The notes under the pieces: model-generated
Seen by the model: the letters and a program-made list of their open reading frames with translations, nothing else
The model's database searches: none
What the model was told of the DNA's origin: nothing
Position numbers and translations under genes: made by a program
Part shown: positions 38,047-49,182 of the stretch, piece after piece
How the letters are laid out: every line of letters begins with the position of its first letter
How positions within the stretch are numbered: the first letter of the stretch is position 1
Assembly (NCBI GenBank): GCA_921293015.1
Contig: OV121084.1
Span: forward strand, 52,053,864-52,117,863
Reading direction: 5' to 3'
DNA from: Phorcus lineatus
Taxonomy: Eukaryota > Mollusca > Gastropoda > Trochida > Trochidae
DNA length: 64,000 nt

Positions 38047-38783
38047 CAGTCTTCAATACAAGCATCTCTCTGGGGGTTAATGGGTAAAGCTTCGTTAAAA
38101 GGCTTGTGAATATTCAAGGGTGGTTTGGAGGTCCTTTAACACTTTAATGTTACAGGGTGGAGGTCTGATTTGTTCCTGTAAACAGGATAGCTTAAAGTTT
38201 AGGCAGTGGACAACCTTCAATGTGTTTCTTTGCTATATGGATTCCTGTGGATTGGCTACTCAAAAATATTTCATTGAGTTTCTGTCCTTCACATTTCCTG
38301 TTTATAAGGTTTAGTTGATTGGCATTTTATATACTTTTCCAGAATACTACTCAATCTATTACTGAAAAAGTTCTTTCTTGGTTAGGAAAAGCTAGTCCTT
38401 ATTCCATTTCACAAATCATAATGCAAGTGGATTTGATAGTAGGAAACATATAAGGCCCCCTTGCAATAGAGGATGTGTGGATGGTAACCTCCGTAGGGAA
38501 AGAATGAGGTTTGACAAGAATTTAAAATTCACACATGGAAACCTACAAAGCACGAAGGACACATCAGTTCAGCCAGTCAAAGCTACAATTGACTTTGCCT
38601 TATTCATTCATTCATTCGTTCCCCACTCCTACTGGTTCTTCAAGCTCTTGATGCACAATCAAGTCCTGCGGGGGCCAACGGGAGTCAATGGACTATATTT
38701 AACCATGATAGATCAATAATTACCAAATCAATCACAGCTAACTTGGGGAAGTGAATCCGAAGACACTTATGATGTAGTTCTAC

Positions 38784-39290
38784 GGCCTGGGAGAAAAAGA
38801 TTTATCTCGACACTTATGGTTTGACACATTTTTCACATCTTGGTTTTTCATGACCAGGGAGATTGTCTCCCCTTTACTTCTTGTGGTTTTACACTTAATT
38901 CACAATGTAGGTCCTGCAACCGGGAAAGACAGTATCTCCTTGACTGTTTATGTATTTACATACTATTAACATTTGTCTGACAACTAAGAGAGACTGTCTC
39001 TTACATCAATACCGATTGCTTCTTGATTTCTTGTAGGGGTTGAAAGATGAATTGTTTTATAGTGATAGTTGTTGTGCTGATAGTGCCTACATAGATACTA
39101 ATTTTCAAAAAACCATCAATACCTGCCACTATTGCATAGTAGGTCACAATAGACTATCGCTGTTGCAATAGATAGGCACAAAAGACTATCACAATAGTTG
39201 CAATAGTCCCTTGTGAGTCAATAGTCACCCCTAATTACTTGTAGTTTCACACATTCAACATCATGTTTCCCATTTTTATTGTGCTGAACA
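38784..39290 (+). repeat. About 65-bp diverged tandem array, four units, interrupted by a MITE
   Basis: Unit starts are visible at about 38784, 38852, 38916 and 38978 (G.CC.GGGA.A, then a .TCTC. core, then TTACTTCTTGTGGTTTTACA or its equivalents). The fourth unit is split by the 200-bp element at 39034-39233. Removing it restores TTTCTTG|TAGTTTCACACATTC, parallel to ACTTCTTGTGGTTTTACACT in unit two. Confidence 0.65.
39034..39233. mobile_element. hAT-like MITE, 200 bp
   Basis: The ends read TAGGGGTTGA on the left and TAGGGGTGAC on the complement of the right. The flanks are ATTTCTTG (39026-39033) and ATTACTTG (39234-39241), an 8-bp target duplication with one mismatch. The interior is packed with GCAATAG/CTATTG words, typical subterminal motifs of small hAT MITEs. 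It lies inside a tandem-repeat unit whose sister units lack it, which confirms insertion. Confidence 0.8.
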
Positions 39291-39944
39291 CATATTTTTA
39301 CTGTTTTGTCAAATTGTTAATGGATCTCTAGTAGTTGAGAAGCGTCAACTTCAGTTAAACACTTTAACTACTTAAATTCATTCTTGCTTGTTACAAATAG
39401 ATGAGGTGGTAAGGATTCGATTGTAAATGTTGGTTGATATCTAGTCCAAGACCCCAATTATTACCTACTCAGATATTTTCACAAAAACAGAGATTAGTCA
39501 TTCTACTTTTTTGAGATGTCATCAATTGCATATATAGGACTAGAAATAAGACAAGTATTTATGGATACTTCAAAATTAGACAGGGCCAAATTTCGATAGA
39601 GATACTTATATTGTCAAACATAAGGAAACAACAAGTTGGAGGATCTATACCATAACATTGCTTCTCGCTAATAAAGCTTTGCCATATCTATACTTCCAAC
39701 TTATAGAATGCCTCTAAAATACACAATAAAACTGGCTACAAGCAGTGTCATTCTAAGTGGGTTCCTTGTGAATACTGTAAACAATTTTGACTCGGTGTTG
39801 TTCAAAATTTTGTGACGTAGCTAGGATACATTAACGCTTTTACAGGGTCCTATATGTTTGGAATTGACCAAAATGCTCCTTTGATGTGATCGTTCAGGAA
39901 TTAGACTTTCTCAATGATCTATAATCTATATCTCTTTGCCAATG
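39242..39944. other. Non-coding stretch up to the piggyBac element
   Basis: Apart from the tail of the 65-bp array, I see no gene or repeat here. Confidence 0.45.
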
Positions 39945-40439
39945 TTAACCCTTAAGATGCGGGTCCCGGGCCTGTCCGGGTTGAAATTTGCTTTGACCGC
40001 ATGTCCTCTGGGCGAGATGCGACATCGAAACTCTATTTTTCTCACGCTAGCTCATTAACGCCGAGGTGCACAGCAGCGAAGGACGGGCAATTGTTGCACG
40101 GCAGTAGTGTCAGTTTAACGCTAGTACTTTCCGTCCGTGTGTCGCTAAGCTACCGAATTTTGTTTCGTTGGTGTTCTAAATAATGCGCGTACATGTTCCG
40201 AAAATTATGCAACGATTGATAACGTTTATCGTACCGATAATAAGCTTTAAAATCACTCAATTTTCCCCCACTCCCCGCCGTACGTGCTAATAGCCTGTGG
40301 GCACTTTCTACCCTCTCGCACGAGCTTACCGACCCGCGCATGCTATCGTTTACTGAGACGCGTGCATTTTGACCCTATGCACGCCTTCCTATCGCACGCC
40401 CTATGTTCTGAACCCTTGGGCAGATTTCAATATAGGTGG

Positions 40440-41110
40440 GATCATTTGAAAGAGAAAAAAAATCTCTTTAATTCGATGTAAAAAACATATGTGCGCCTCG
40501 TGAAATAAAGATACCGCATGTGCCGCAAAAAAGGTGATTTTTATATATTTTTAGTTTTACACTGTTTTGTCACACCAATTTTCTCATGATGTGCTCTACA
40601 TATTTTGACATTTTTTATATCACAAGATAGAGAAAAAGATTGTCTTTAATCCCATGTAAAATGTGTACATGCGCAACAATTCATAAAGATACAGCAAGCG
40701 CCGCACAAAAAGGTAATTTTGCCGACTTTCTTATCATGTGATCTGAAGCGCGATTTTCATGTGCCTTTCTTTCACAATGAATTTCTTTTACACCGTGAAA
40801 AAGATTTTGTTGAATTTTACATCACTATAAAGACAAATGAATTGGCTTTAATTCCCTATATCAATTATTATGCGCGCAAATAAATAAAGATTCAACAAGT
40901 GCCGTAAAAAGAACAACTTTCGCACTTCGCAATTCCGTTAGTGACGGAAATAGGGAAACTTTGGCACTTCATATCCCCGTGTACAAATGACACATTTCAA
41001 AACCATTTATATCATTATCAAGAGGAATAAATTGTCTACAAAGTGATATATAAAATGTACATGTACAAACGAGACAAAATATGTCGGGGATCTTTCGCCG
41101 GGCACCGCCA
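40440..41110 (+). repeat. Left-arm subterminal repeat units of the piggyBac element
   Basis: Four diverged units start at about 40445, 40625, 40830 and 41020. Each has a TTGTCTTTAATTCCATGTA-like segment, then ATGCGC, AATAAAGAT, and GCAAGTGCCGCA-like wording. They are spaced about 180-200 bp apart, with less conserved DNA (TTTTTATAT, GTCGCA-like) between. The same units recur in the right arm in the same direction and in both arms of the copy at 57 kb. Confidence 0.75.
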
Positions 41111-41264
41111 TCAGGTCATAAGAAAATGTGTCCAACGAAAATGTTCGTGTTCGAGAAAAAAAATTTCAGCGGACTTTCGTCGGGCACCGCCAGCATGTAT
41201 GTGTTTTTCTCTGCCAAATTTGTGTTGGTCGAGGAAACTCATTTTTGAGAAAAAAGTTTGGTAG

Positions 41265-41737
41265 CATTCCAATGTATTAAATAGTTTGCTATATATGTCG
41301 GGATGGCATGAGTTCCTTCGAGTGAAATAAAGACAAGGGGCCGGGTGCTCGTTGACTACGGCCGTCCCGACAGATAGGCCCGTGGAACCTATCATTCTCG
41401 GAAGAGAAGTCAAGAGTTGAAAAACTTTTGTAATCCACAACTGACAATCAGAACTTTCCTGACGTAGAAGGCAGTTGTTCGCGACTCGCCGGCTCGTTGC
41501 ATAGGAGTCAGAAGGCGGCATCAGGGTTGATAATGTTGATACAACGTCGGCGGCCGTCGGTGCCATCGGCACCTTCGGCGGGATTGTGAATTTTTGTTTC
41601 AAACACTTACAAAATGTGGCAATTGAACGTCCATGAAGCTCACATTGAATTTCTCTGTACAACAGGTCATGTGTTGATGTTATTATATCTTGCGTGTGCC
41701 TAAATTATTTTCAATCATTTACAGATTGATGTGAAAG
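41265..41737 (+). promoter_or_regulatory. Leader/promoter region of the transposase gene
   Basis: Between the left-arm repeats and the ATG is a CpG-rich segment (41330-41600, GGCGGCCGTC and similar). It is followed by a possible small intron: donor AACAG|GTCATG at 41665/41666 and acceptor ATCATTTACAG ending at 41724, 59 bp. An in-frame TGA at 41732-41734 precedes the ATG, so the leader cannot extend the protein. Promoter function is inferred from position; no TATA box is clear. The minus-strand frame 41111-41662 across it has no recognisable content. Confidence 0.4.
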
Positions 41738-43732
41738 ATGCCTAAGGCCAGGAGGCCGCGAACCAGGAGTTGGGAAGGTCCGTCAACGTCTAGCGACGAC
41801 GACTTCATCAACGAGGTCCATGCCGATGAAGCTTCTGATATGGAATCAACTGATGAGAGTGATAGTGATAGTGACAGTGACAGTGATGGTGAAAGTGACA
41901 TTGATAGTGATGTAGAAATAAGAAACATTGCAAGACACATATTAGCAGCTACGGGTGAAACTGCTACGACTGGTACTTCCACAGAAGAAGAGTTCAGTGG
42001 CTTTGATGAGCAATATAATGAAATGGACACACATTTTGATGACCGTGACAACTTTATGGAACGCTGGACAGAGGGTCCGAGGCCACGTGGACGTGTTGAT
42101 CTCCAATTTACTGGCAACACGGGATTAGGACGCTTCATAGAATTGCCTGATAACCCGCAACCTGTAGACTATTTCGGGTTGTTTTTTCATGAAGATGATT
42201 ATGGATCAATGGCAGCAGAAACCAACAGATACTTCCACCAACAGGTTGACGATACGGTTCTAAAGCCCTGTTCAAGGTTGAGGCAATGGTATGATACGAA
42301 TGCTGAAGAAATGAAAGTATTCGTAGCAATGACTATAGCAATGTCTTTGGTTGTACAGAGAAACTTTTCTGAGTATTGGTCATCGAGTGATGTGACGTCG
42401 ACGCCTTTCTTTGCCAAATGTATGCCTCGTGATAGGTTCTGGTTATTACTAACGTACCTACATTTGAATGATAATAACCAAATGCCGGGACGAAACACAC
42501 CCCAGTTTTCACCAATCAATAAACTTGGCTATTTGTACAAGCGCATCGTGCATCGTTTTTCCAGAATTTACAAGCCGCATCAAACTATTTGTGTTGACGA
42601 AGGGTTGGTGCCTTGGAAAGGCCATCTGAGTTTCAAAGTATACAATCCCGACAAGCCGAAGAAGTATGGGATAAAGGCCTACATGCTGTGTGACTCAACC
42701 AATGGTTATGTTTGCAAGTTTCAACTCTACACTGGAAAAACAAATGAATCTGTTTCTGTCGGTGGGAAAACGTATGATCTCGTCATGGACTTGGTGAAGG
42801 ATTATGCTGGGAAAGGATATCATGTGTTCATGGACAATTTCTATTCCTCTGTGGCATTGTATATAAACTTGTGGGAAATGGGAACTGGTGCAACTGGGAC
42901 GTTGAGAGGCAATCGCAAAGGCATTCCTGAAAAGCTAAAGAAGGCACAGAAAAAACAGAAGAAAGGGGATATGATGATCTATCACAATCAAGACCTACTC
43001 GTTGTGAGGTATGAGGACAGGAAGTCAGTGCTGCTCATGTCAACCGTAGAAGACACTGAAATTGTAGAGACAGGGAAGAAGAACCGAGTGACTGGGGAAG
43101 CAAATACGAGACCAAGTATTGTGCACGAGTACAACAAATATATGGGAGGTGTGGATCGGGCCGACCAGATGCTGTCGTACACCCCGTTCAAAATGAAAAC
43201 TCTTAAATGGTGGAAGCGAGTGTGGTTTCATGTGTTAAACGTTGCCATGTTGAACTCTTACATTCTCTATAAAGAATTCTCAAAAGACAAAACCTTGAAA
43301 ACAAGCCGTCAATTCAGAAAAGATATAGTGCAGCATATGATCACCTTCGCAGACACGGAAAAAGTACCTTCCCTGCGTAGACGTCCTCGTGGCAGGCCAA
43401 GCACAAGCGACGAAAGTGTGTTACGTCTTCATGGTCGACACTTTCCATCAAAGATTCAGCCTGTTGGAAAGAAGAAGAGGCTTTCCCGTATGTGTGTTGT
43501 TTGCTCCAAAGCGAAAAGAGAACTCTTTCGAAGGGCAGTGGAAGAAAGCAATGAGCCAGTTCGAAAGAAGAAAAGGGTAGGCAAAGAATCTTCTTACGAA
43601 TGTAGCGAGTGTAATGTGGCTCTATGTGCAGCACCATGTTTCAGAATTTATCACACGTCACAAGATTGCACTAAAGCTTATATCAGTTTGATGTCAGAGA
43701 AGGAAAATGAGGGGGATACTCAAGAAGATTGA
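41738..43732 (+). CDS. PiggyBac transposase, full length (664 aa)
   Basis: This enzyme cuts the element out at TTAA and reinserts it, acting in the nucleus on the element's own ends. The frame is intact. The ATG at 41738 has A at -3, and an in-frame TGA at 41732 excludes an earlier start. Residues 1-110 are acidic, with an Asp/Ser run around 40-58. Then comes the transposase core (DDE_Tnp_1_7 type). The three catalytic aspartates are visible: D287 in ICVDEG, D366 in FMDNFYSS and D473 in GGVDRAD, with the accompanying D476. Spacing (79 and 107) is close to that of the classic piggyBac enzyme. A basic linker follows, then a C-terminal cysteine-rich domain with C586, C589, C622, C625, C630, C634 and H639, the zinc-binding fold that contacts element ends. 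An AATAAA at 43835-43840 may be the polyadenylation signal. No frameshift or missing key residue is seen. Confidence 0.97.
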   Translation: MPKARRPRTRSWEGPSTSSDDDFINEVHADEASDMESTDESDSDSDSDSDGESDIDSDVEIRNIARHILAATGETATTGTSTEEEFSGFDEQYNEMDTHFDDRDNFMERWTEGPRPRGRVDLQFTGNTGLGRFIELPDNPQPVDYFGLFFHEDDYGSMAAETNRYFHQQVDDTVLKPCSRLRQWYDTNAEEMKVFVAMTIAMSLVVQRNFSEYWSSSDVTSTPFFAKCMPRDRFWLLLTYLHLNDNNQMPGRNTPQFSPINKLGYLYKRIVHRFSRIYKPHQTICVDEGLVPWKGHLSFKVYNPDKPKKYGIKAYMLCDSTNGYVCKFQLYTGKTNESVSVGGKTYDLVMDLVKDYAGKGYHVFMDNFYSSVALYINLWEMGTGATGTLRGNRKGIPEKLKKAQKKQKKGDMMIYHNQDLLVVRYEDRKSVLLMSTVEDTEIVETGKKNRVTGEANTRPSIVHEYNKYMGGVDRADQMLSYTPFKMKTLKWWKRVWFHVLNVAMLNSYILYKEFSKDKTLKTSRQFRKDIVQHMITFADTEKVPSLRRRPRGRPSTSDESVLRLHGRHFPSKIQPVGKKKRLSRMCVVCSKAKRELFRRAVEESNEPVRKKKRVGKESSYECSECNVALCAAPCFRIYHTSQDCTKAYISLMSEKENEGDTQED

Positions 43733-43984
43733 AGAAAGAAGAAAGAAGCAGAAGTGTGGATGAGCGTTACTCTCCTTATAAAGTTTATTCTTCACATCAA
43801 TAAGGTGAATGAGTAATATAAAATACTGATTGTCAATAAAATAATCTTTTTTTTAAGTCGTAAAAGAGACAGAGAAAGTCAATGTGAGCTGTCACTGGAC
43901 GTTCGATACGAGCCGCATCACGAATCTACCCCGATCTTTCGCAATTTGTATTCTTAGAATCGGGTGGCAAAACTTCATACTTTT

Positions 43985-45190
43985 TACATCATCGTAAAGG
44001 GAAAAGAACTGGCTTTGATTCATTTTGAAATGTGTATGTGCGCAACACATAATAAAGAAGCGGCAAATAATGCGAAAAATGTCGCAATTATAAATTTTTT
44101 TCCCCAAATGTCTGAGGGTACCCCTCTTTAACGGTTCATTTCTCCCGAACTATTTGGCACTTTTTAATTTTTTTTCCACCTTTCTCACGCGGAAAGAATG
44201 ATCTTTAATTCCGTGTATAATATGCATGTGCGCAATTAATAAAAATGGTGTGGCGAGTGCAGCGACAAATGTCGCAAATAAAACGATTGTCAAAATCTAT
44301 TTTCAAGTAGTTGAGGGTGTCGCTCTTTAGCGGTTCATATCTCCCGAACTATTTTATACTTTTTTATATTTTTTTCACCTATTTCAAGGGAATAGAATTG
44401 TCTTTAATTCCATGTATAATATGCATATGCGCAGTCCATAATAACGATGCGGTCAATGATGCGACTGGTGTCGCAAATAGAACGCTTATCAAAATTTGTT
44501 TTCAAGTAGTTGAGGGTATCACTCTTTCGTTTTTCATATCTTTTGAACCAGTTGGCACCTTTTCATTATTTTTTCACAGTCGTAAGGACGAAAGATTTAT
44601 CTTTATTTCCATGTATAATTTGTACATGCGCAGCAAGAAATAACGATGCGGCGTGCGTATAGAATGATTGATTTTATTATCTCGGAATGTTCGCCCGCGT
44701 GTGACTGCACGCGCCGAGAGGATCGGTACAGCAGGAAGCAACGCTGTTGCTTAGAACACTGGCACTCGCATGCTGGTGCCTCGGGGGTGCCCCGGGGGTA
44801 TAACGGTACTAATTAGCGTACCGATGCCAGACTGCCCAAGGGAGAATTAGTTCTGGCTAAAAATCCCGTTATGTCGGAGCATCCTCGGGGTACCCCCAAC
44901 CATCTTTCGCGGCGTATATCTTTTGAACAGGGTGACATTTTCTAACAATCTTTTATCATCATAAAGAAGAATAAATTGTCTACAATTCCATATATAATAC
45001 ATGTATGCGCGCTAAGTATTAGGGATTTTATTCAGCCGGATATAAAGACAATCTTTAGATAATTGTAGAAATCTAACTAGAGGTCGCATTGTAAAAAAAT
45101 ATATATCATCGTAAAGAGGAATAATGTATCTTCAATTCCATATAAAAAAATTAATTGTGCGATTATATTTAAGGATTTTGCGTAACTCTA
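43985..45190 (+). repeat. Right-arm subterminal repeat units of the piggyBac element
   Basis: Diverged units start at about 43990, 44185, 44380, 44575, 44955 and 45105, the first four about 195 bp apart. They share TCTTTAATTCCATGTATAAT, ATGCATGTGCGCA, AATAA..ATG.GGC and TGTCGCAA.TA. They run in the same direction as the left-arm units rather than mirrored. A GC-rich segment (44690-44920) with short palindromes such as GCGTG...CACGC interrupts the series. Confidence 0.75.
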
Positions 45191-45896
45191 AATAAAGACA
45201 ATCTTCATATTGCAATAGAAACCGTTCTAGGTAAGATAAAAATTTCATTCAAAGTTTCGGATAAAGATCGTTCATTTGTGTACGGGATTGGCGGGCTACT
45301 TTTGTATCGAACGGTCAGTTTCACCCGTAATCCGCCATGGGAATACACCATTTATCGAAAAAACAGCCGCGACTCGCGGTGCGAAATAATTCAGCCACAG
45401 GGGCTAATTGCGTTATTAGCGTAGCGAGGCGAGTGCTGGAAAATTCAGCCACGGGGGCAAAACTGGTCAAAATAATATTCAGCAACTTGAGGGTTAATAT
45501 AACTGACTTCATTAGTAAAGTGATTGTCCTACTGACAAAGCAGGGCGAAGAATAATCAATATTACTAGACAAATAAAGAAATTATCATACATCTGATATT
45601 CTATAGGTGGGATCACACCCTGTACAACCTATGTATTAGCATACTGAAAACAGTACATCAGATTGTATTCAACTTTAAATCATTAGAGTGTATGTGTCAT
45701 AATCACTCATGAAAGAGTTAACTCTCCACAGATTTATTTGTTACGAACCATTGTTTCCCTAAATTGTTATTTTGAAATTATGGAAAGAATGAGACCAAGA
45801 AAAAGGGACCAACAAATACTAACATTATTAATTTGGGATTACAATGTTTACAAAAGTACCAATTCTTGAACTTTTTCAGGTTTATATATATGGACT

Positions 45897-46015
45897 ATAT
45901 CAGCCAGTGATGGCAGTGTTGCCTGACTGAGGCTCTGGGTTTAAATCCCACAAGGAGTTACACTTGACAGAGTACAAGAATTTGTACAAATGTGAGTTCA
46001 CACCTAACAATGTTA
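45897..46015 (+). mobile_element. Possible degraded tRNA-derived SINE head
   Basis: It contains GATGGCAGTGTTG (A-box-like), then GGGTTTAAATCCC (B box with one mismatch, about 40 bp further), then TTTGTACAAATGTGAGTTCAC, comparable to GGTGTACAAATGGG in the SINE at 16246. The similarity is partial and could be chance. Confidence 0.35.
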
Positions 46016-46180
46016 CTTTTGTTCACTATCTAAATTGCATATATAATTATCTCTAACAGATATTAAGTACCATTTATAGCAGAAATAACCAACTTCAATC
46101 AACTGGTTAGTTTACTGGAAATAACTCTTGATTACTGAAGATTATCCAGGAAGTTCCTTTGAACAGAATTACCTTTTACA

Positions 46181-46230
46181 GGACCCTCTCGGACCCTCTC
46201 GGACACTCTCAGACCCTTCTCAGACCCTCA
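46181..46230 (+). repeat. 10-11-bp short tandem repeat, five units
   Basis: Five units of the type GGACCCTCTC, with variants GGACACTCTC and AGACCCTTCTC. Confidence 0.85.
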
Positions 46231-49182
46231 GTGTGCTACATCCAGGCTTCACCGCATTACAAGGGTGTGGCAAGGGTTCTCACTGTATAATGCTAGCCTA
46301 GATTTAAGTTAAATATGCTTTAAAGAGTGACACTTTAAAGAGATACCCCTTGCTTTACATAACATATTCTTAAATTTCGTACTAAACTAAATAACATATT
46401 GATTGATACAAATTCAAAACAAGTCACATATTCATCTGAAAATGACAAATATATACCAATTACTACTTTTCAATGAAAATTAAAAAAACAGCACTCTGTA
46501 TGTGCAGAGAAAAAGAAAATGTCAAACTTACAAGAATGCTAGTTGCGTGGCGTATGATGTCTGCTATTGTCAGGTTTTCAATCAGAATTATGATTTTAAA
46601 CCTTCATAATGTCACTGTACTAAACAGACTAGCATATAAAAGGAATGTATTTAGCACTTTAGCACGATTGATAAAGATTGGCATTTATGCGACTCTTTAA
46701 AACTAATGGTGCGTCTCTCGAACTCGGGGAAAAATGTCCACGCTTTAGGTTTTATGACCTCTAAACTTGTGGGAAAATGTATACTTTTACCATTGCAAAT
46801 TTAGGGTATCATTACAGAAAAACGACCTCTTCAGCAGACCACCTTCAAACTTCCACTATCTATAATTTTCTCTCAAATGAGGTTTATAATTGTGGAACAG
46901 TGTCACTCCTTTACAGATTTAATACATTCTGGACTCTTTATAACATTATCTTGTCTACATTACCAAAATAAACAGAATTTAAGATGCCCAAGTTCATCTT
47001 ATAGTGGTCAATATCAGACCAGTTGATATGATCTGTATGACCACTTCAGCATCTTTCAGTGGCATTTTAGAGGTAGGAAACCACTCGGTACAATCATTTA
47101 TGGATGACAACTTCTTAATTAGGAAATTTGTGACGTTTAGATACAGATTCTTATATCTTTGCCAATCACGCTTGATAAAAATAGAAGAATATGTATCAAA
47201 ATGTCTTAAATTTCAGAATAAAGAAGTTGTCATCTATAAATAATTGTACATGACTGTAGGACCACATTTCAAGGACACATTATCAGCGGGCATCTCGCTC
47301 TCCATGCTTCAAGAAGTGTTGAGTCCATCTAATATTCATGACAGCAATTCAGGTCAGTGTAATGGACATCAATAAATCACCTACAATACCAGTTGACCGA
47401 AAACAATATATTGTTTCAAGCATTTGAAATATGGTGTGATCAATGAAATTTAAGTAGTCCAAATAAGCTGACCGCATGTAACAAACTGTATCTAATATTC
47501 CTGTTTTACGTAATGTGTTACTTGCTTGACAATATTCATTAATGACATTAGAATCCATGTCATTCACTTGACAACGACATTGGAATCCATGTCAAAAAGT
47601 TGCTTTCACAGAATAAATAGCTACTTATCCATTAGATTGGCCATATTTTTCAGATTCCTTATAAACAAACTATACTGTGGTGATGCTTGAGATGTCCAAC
47701 CTCATTTTATAACATACAAGGATGATCAAACAGGGTTCACTTTATGAATAAGCAAATGAACACTGTTTCATTATAAATCACATCACAGATAATACCTTTA
47801 TGGCAAAGTTCCCTTATGAAGTTGCACTCAGTTAATCTTAGCATGAAATTGTTTTCAACTATTTTTTCAATTTTGCAACTTTGATAATAAACAGATAATC
47901 ATATTTGTGCCTATGTCTTACAATGTTTATGACACTTGTACCTAAATATCAGAATATTCCTCACTCAAAAGCTAATATCTGTGGAAATGTGTTATAAACA
48001 TAGTATGATATAGACACTCATTTATATCCTCTATGTACGCAAATGAAGTCCTATAATGAAAAAATATCAACAAAACCATCAGATCATACTTTGAGCGAAC
48101 TAAACATAGGTTTAACATTATAAAAAAAGTAATTGAATTAATTTTAATAACTATGATAACTACACAGTCAATTTTAACACCATCACAGTTTGTTTTTGTT
48201 AATTTGAACAAAAATTGAATCTCATGCGTTCACACTGATGATAAAGGAGTTAAAGAAATCCAAAAGGAAGCCAACAGAAACCCCCTACAGGAATCTTCCC
48301 AAACATATTCTTGTACTTCAGATCAGGGGAAAGATGATTTATACTGCACTTTAGCCAACACATCAATTATTTCAAAGACTTCACACTAGTCATTTGAGTT
48401 AGGAAGCGGGCACTAAATAGGTGATGGAAGATAATAGTCTAATGAGTGGGCATTGACCTATTGTCCTGATTTTAAAACTCCAAGTGGTTCAACAATATTC
48501 CAGTCATGTCTGCGGTAAAGCAGAAAGCCATCAGGTCCCACATAAACAGCAATAGAACACTCATAATGAATTATTGGAGTTGTTCTGACCTAAAGACTTG
48601 TGGCCAGGATTAAACGTATTAAAGAAAATCAATTGATTGGAGCAAGCAGCGGTGTTGGATATCCCCAGTCCCTGTGGACCAGTTAGATGCTCTATTGAGA
48701 TGACAGAGTTAATCGAAGAGCAAAGATCATGGTCGAAGTATATAGACACTTTTCGCTTATTGCACTCTGTGCTGTCAGAAGGAATAAGACTTGATATTAA
48801 TAATGCTTTTTAACACCTTAATCAAAGCTAATTTATTCAAGAGCTAGCAAAAACAGCGTTCCATAATTTTTCAGCATTTTCTACAGTACCTTAAAACTAA
48901 CCTGTGTAATACATAAATCTTCCAAATAGTGAGACTTATTCATAAGATATGGAAGACACTTTTCATGATTTTCATATTTGAGAACAACTCTCCTGCAATA
49001 GATATATTCACATCGACATACATATCATAAATGTTCTCTTATGGCTTATATGAGGAGACATTTCATTGAAAATTTTAAAATCTTTCTGTAGCTATTTTAG
49101 ATCATTTTTAATCTTCGGACTACAAAATAAATCTTAGACATCTGCAACGTTAAAATGAACCCACAATTACTATTAAGCTGTA

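Larger units (their letters stand above)
36993..38783. other. Non-coding stretch with a perfect hairpin and a repeat remnant
   Basis: No gene is supported. Short frames at 36963-37181 (-), 38120-38314 (+) and 38477-38719 (+) lack recognisable content. Confidence 0.45.
39949..45493 (+). mobile_element. Complete piggyBac transposon, 5,545 bp
   Basis: The element lies between TTAA at 39945-39948 and TTAA at 45494-45497, the duplicated piggyBac target. Its ends are short inverted repeats: CCCTTAAGATGC on the left and CCCTCAAGTTGC on the complement of the right (10 of 12 match). A CCC start next to TTAA is the family hallmark. It carries one intact transposase gene, a CpG-bearing leader of about 450 bp upstream, and two long arms full of diverged about 195-bp repeats. 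A smaller relative lies at 57065-59508 in the same orientation. The intact frame, matching ends and full TTAA sites suggest a recent and possibly active copy, but activity cannot be judged from one copy. Confidence 0.95.
45498..49176. other. Non-coding stretch with minor repeats
   Basis: Between the piggyBac element and the 49-kb element I see no supported gene. Short frames such as 46473-46700 (+), 47004-47243 (+), 47349-47567 (-) and 47972-48211 (-) are AT-driven. A small duplication of AATCCATGTCA lies at 47550-47595. Confidence 0.45.

Noticed and set aside
41111-41662. A 183-codon minus-strand frame upstream of the transposase
   Set aside because: It overlaps the left-arm repeats and the gene leader, resembles no known family, and the plus-strand layout explains the region.
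41719-43637. Several minus-strand frames over the transposase gene
   Set aside because: They are antisense shadows of the intact transposase frame; the Ser/Leu run at 41.8 kb is the complement of the Asp/Ser codons.
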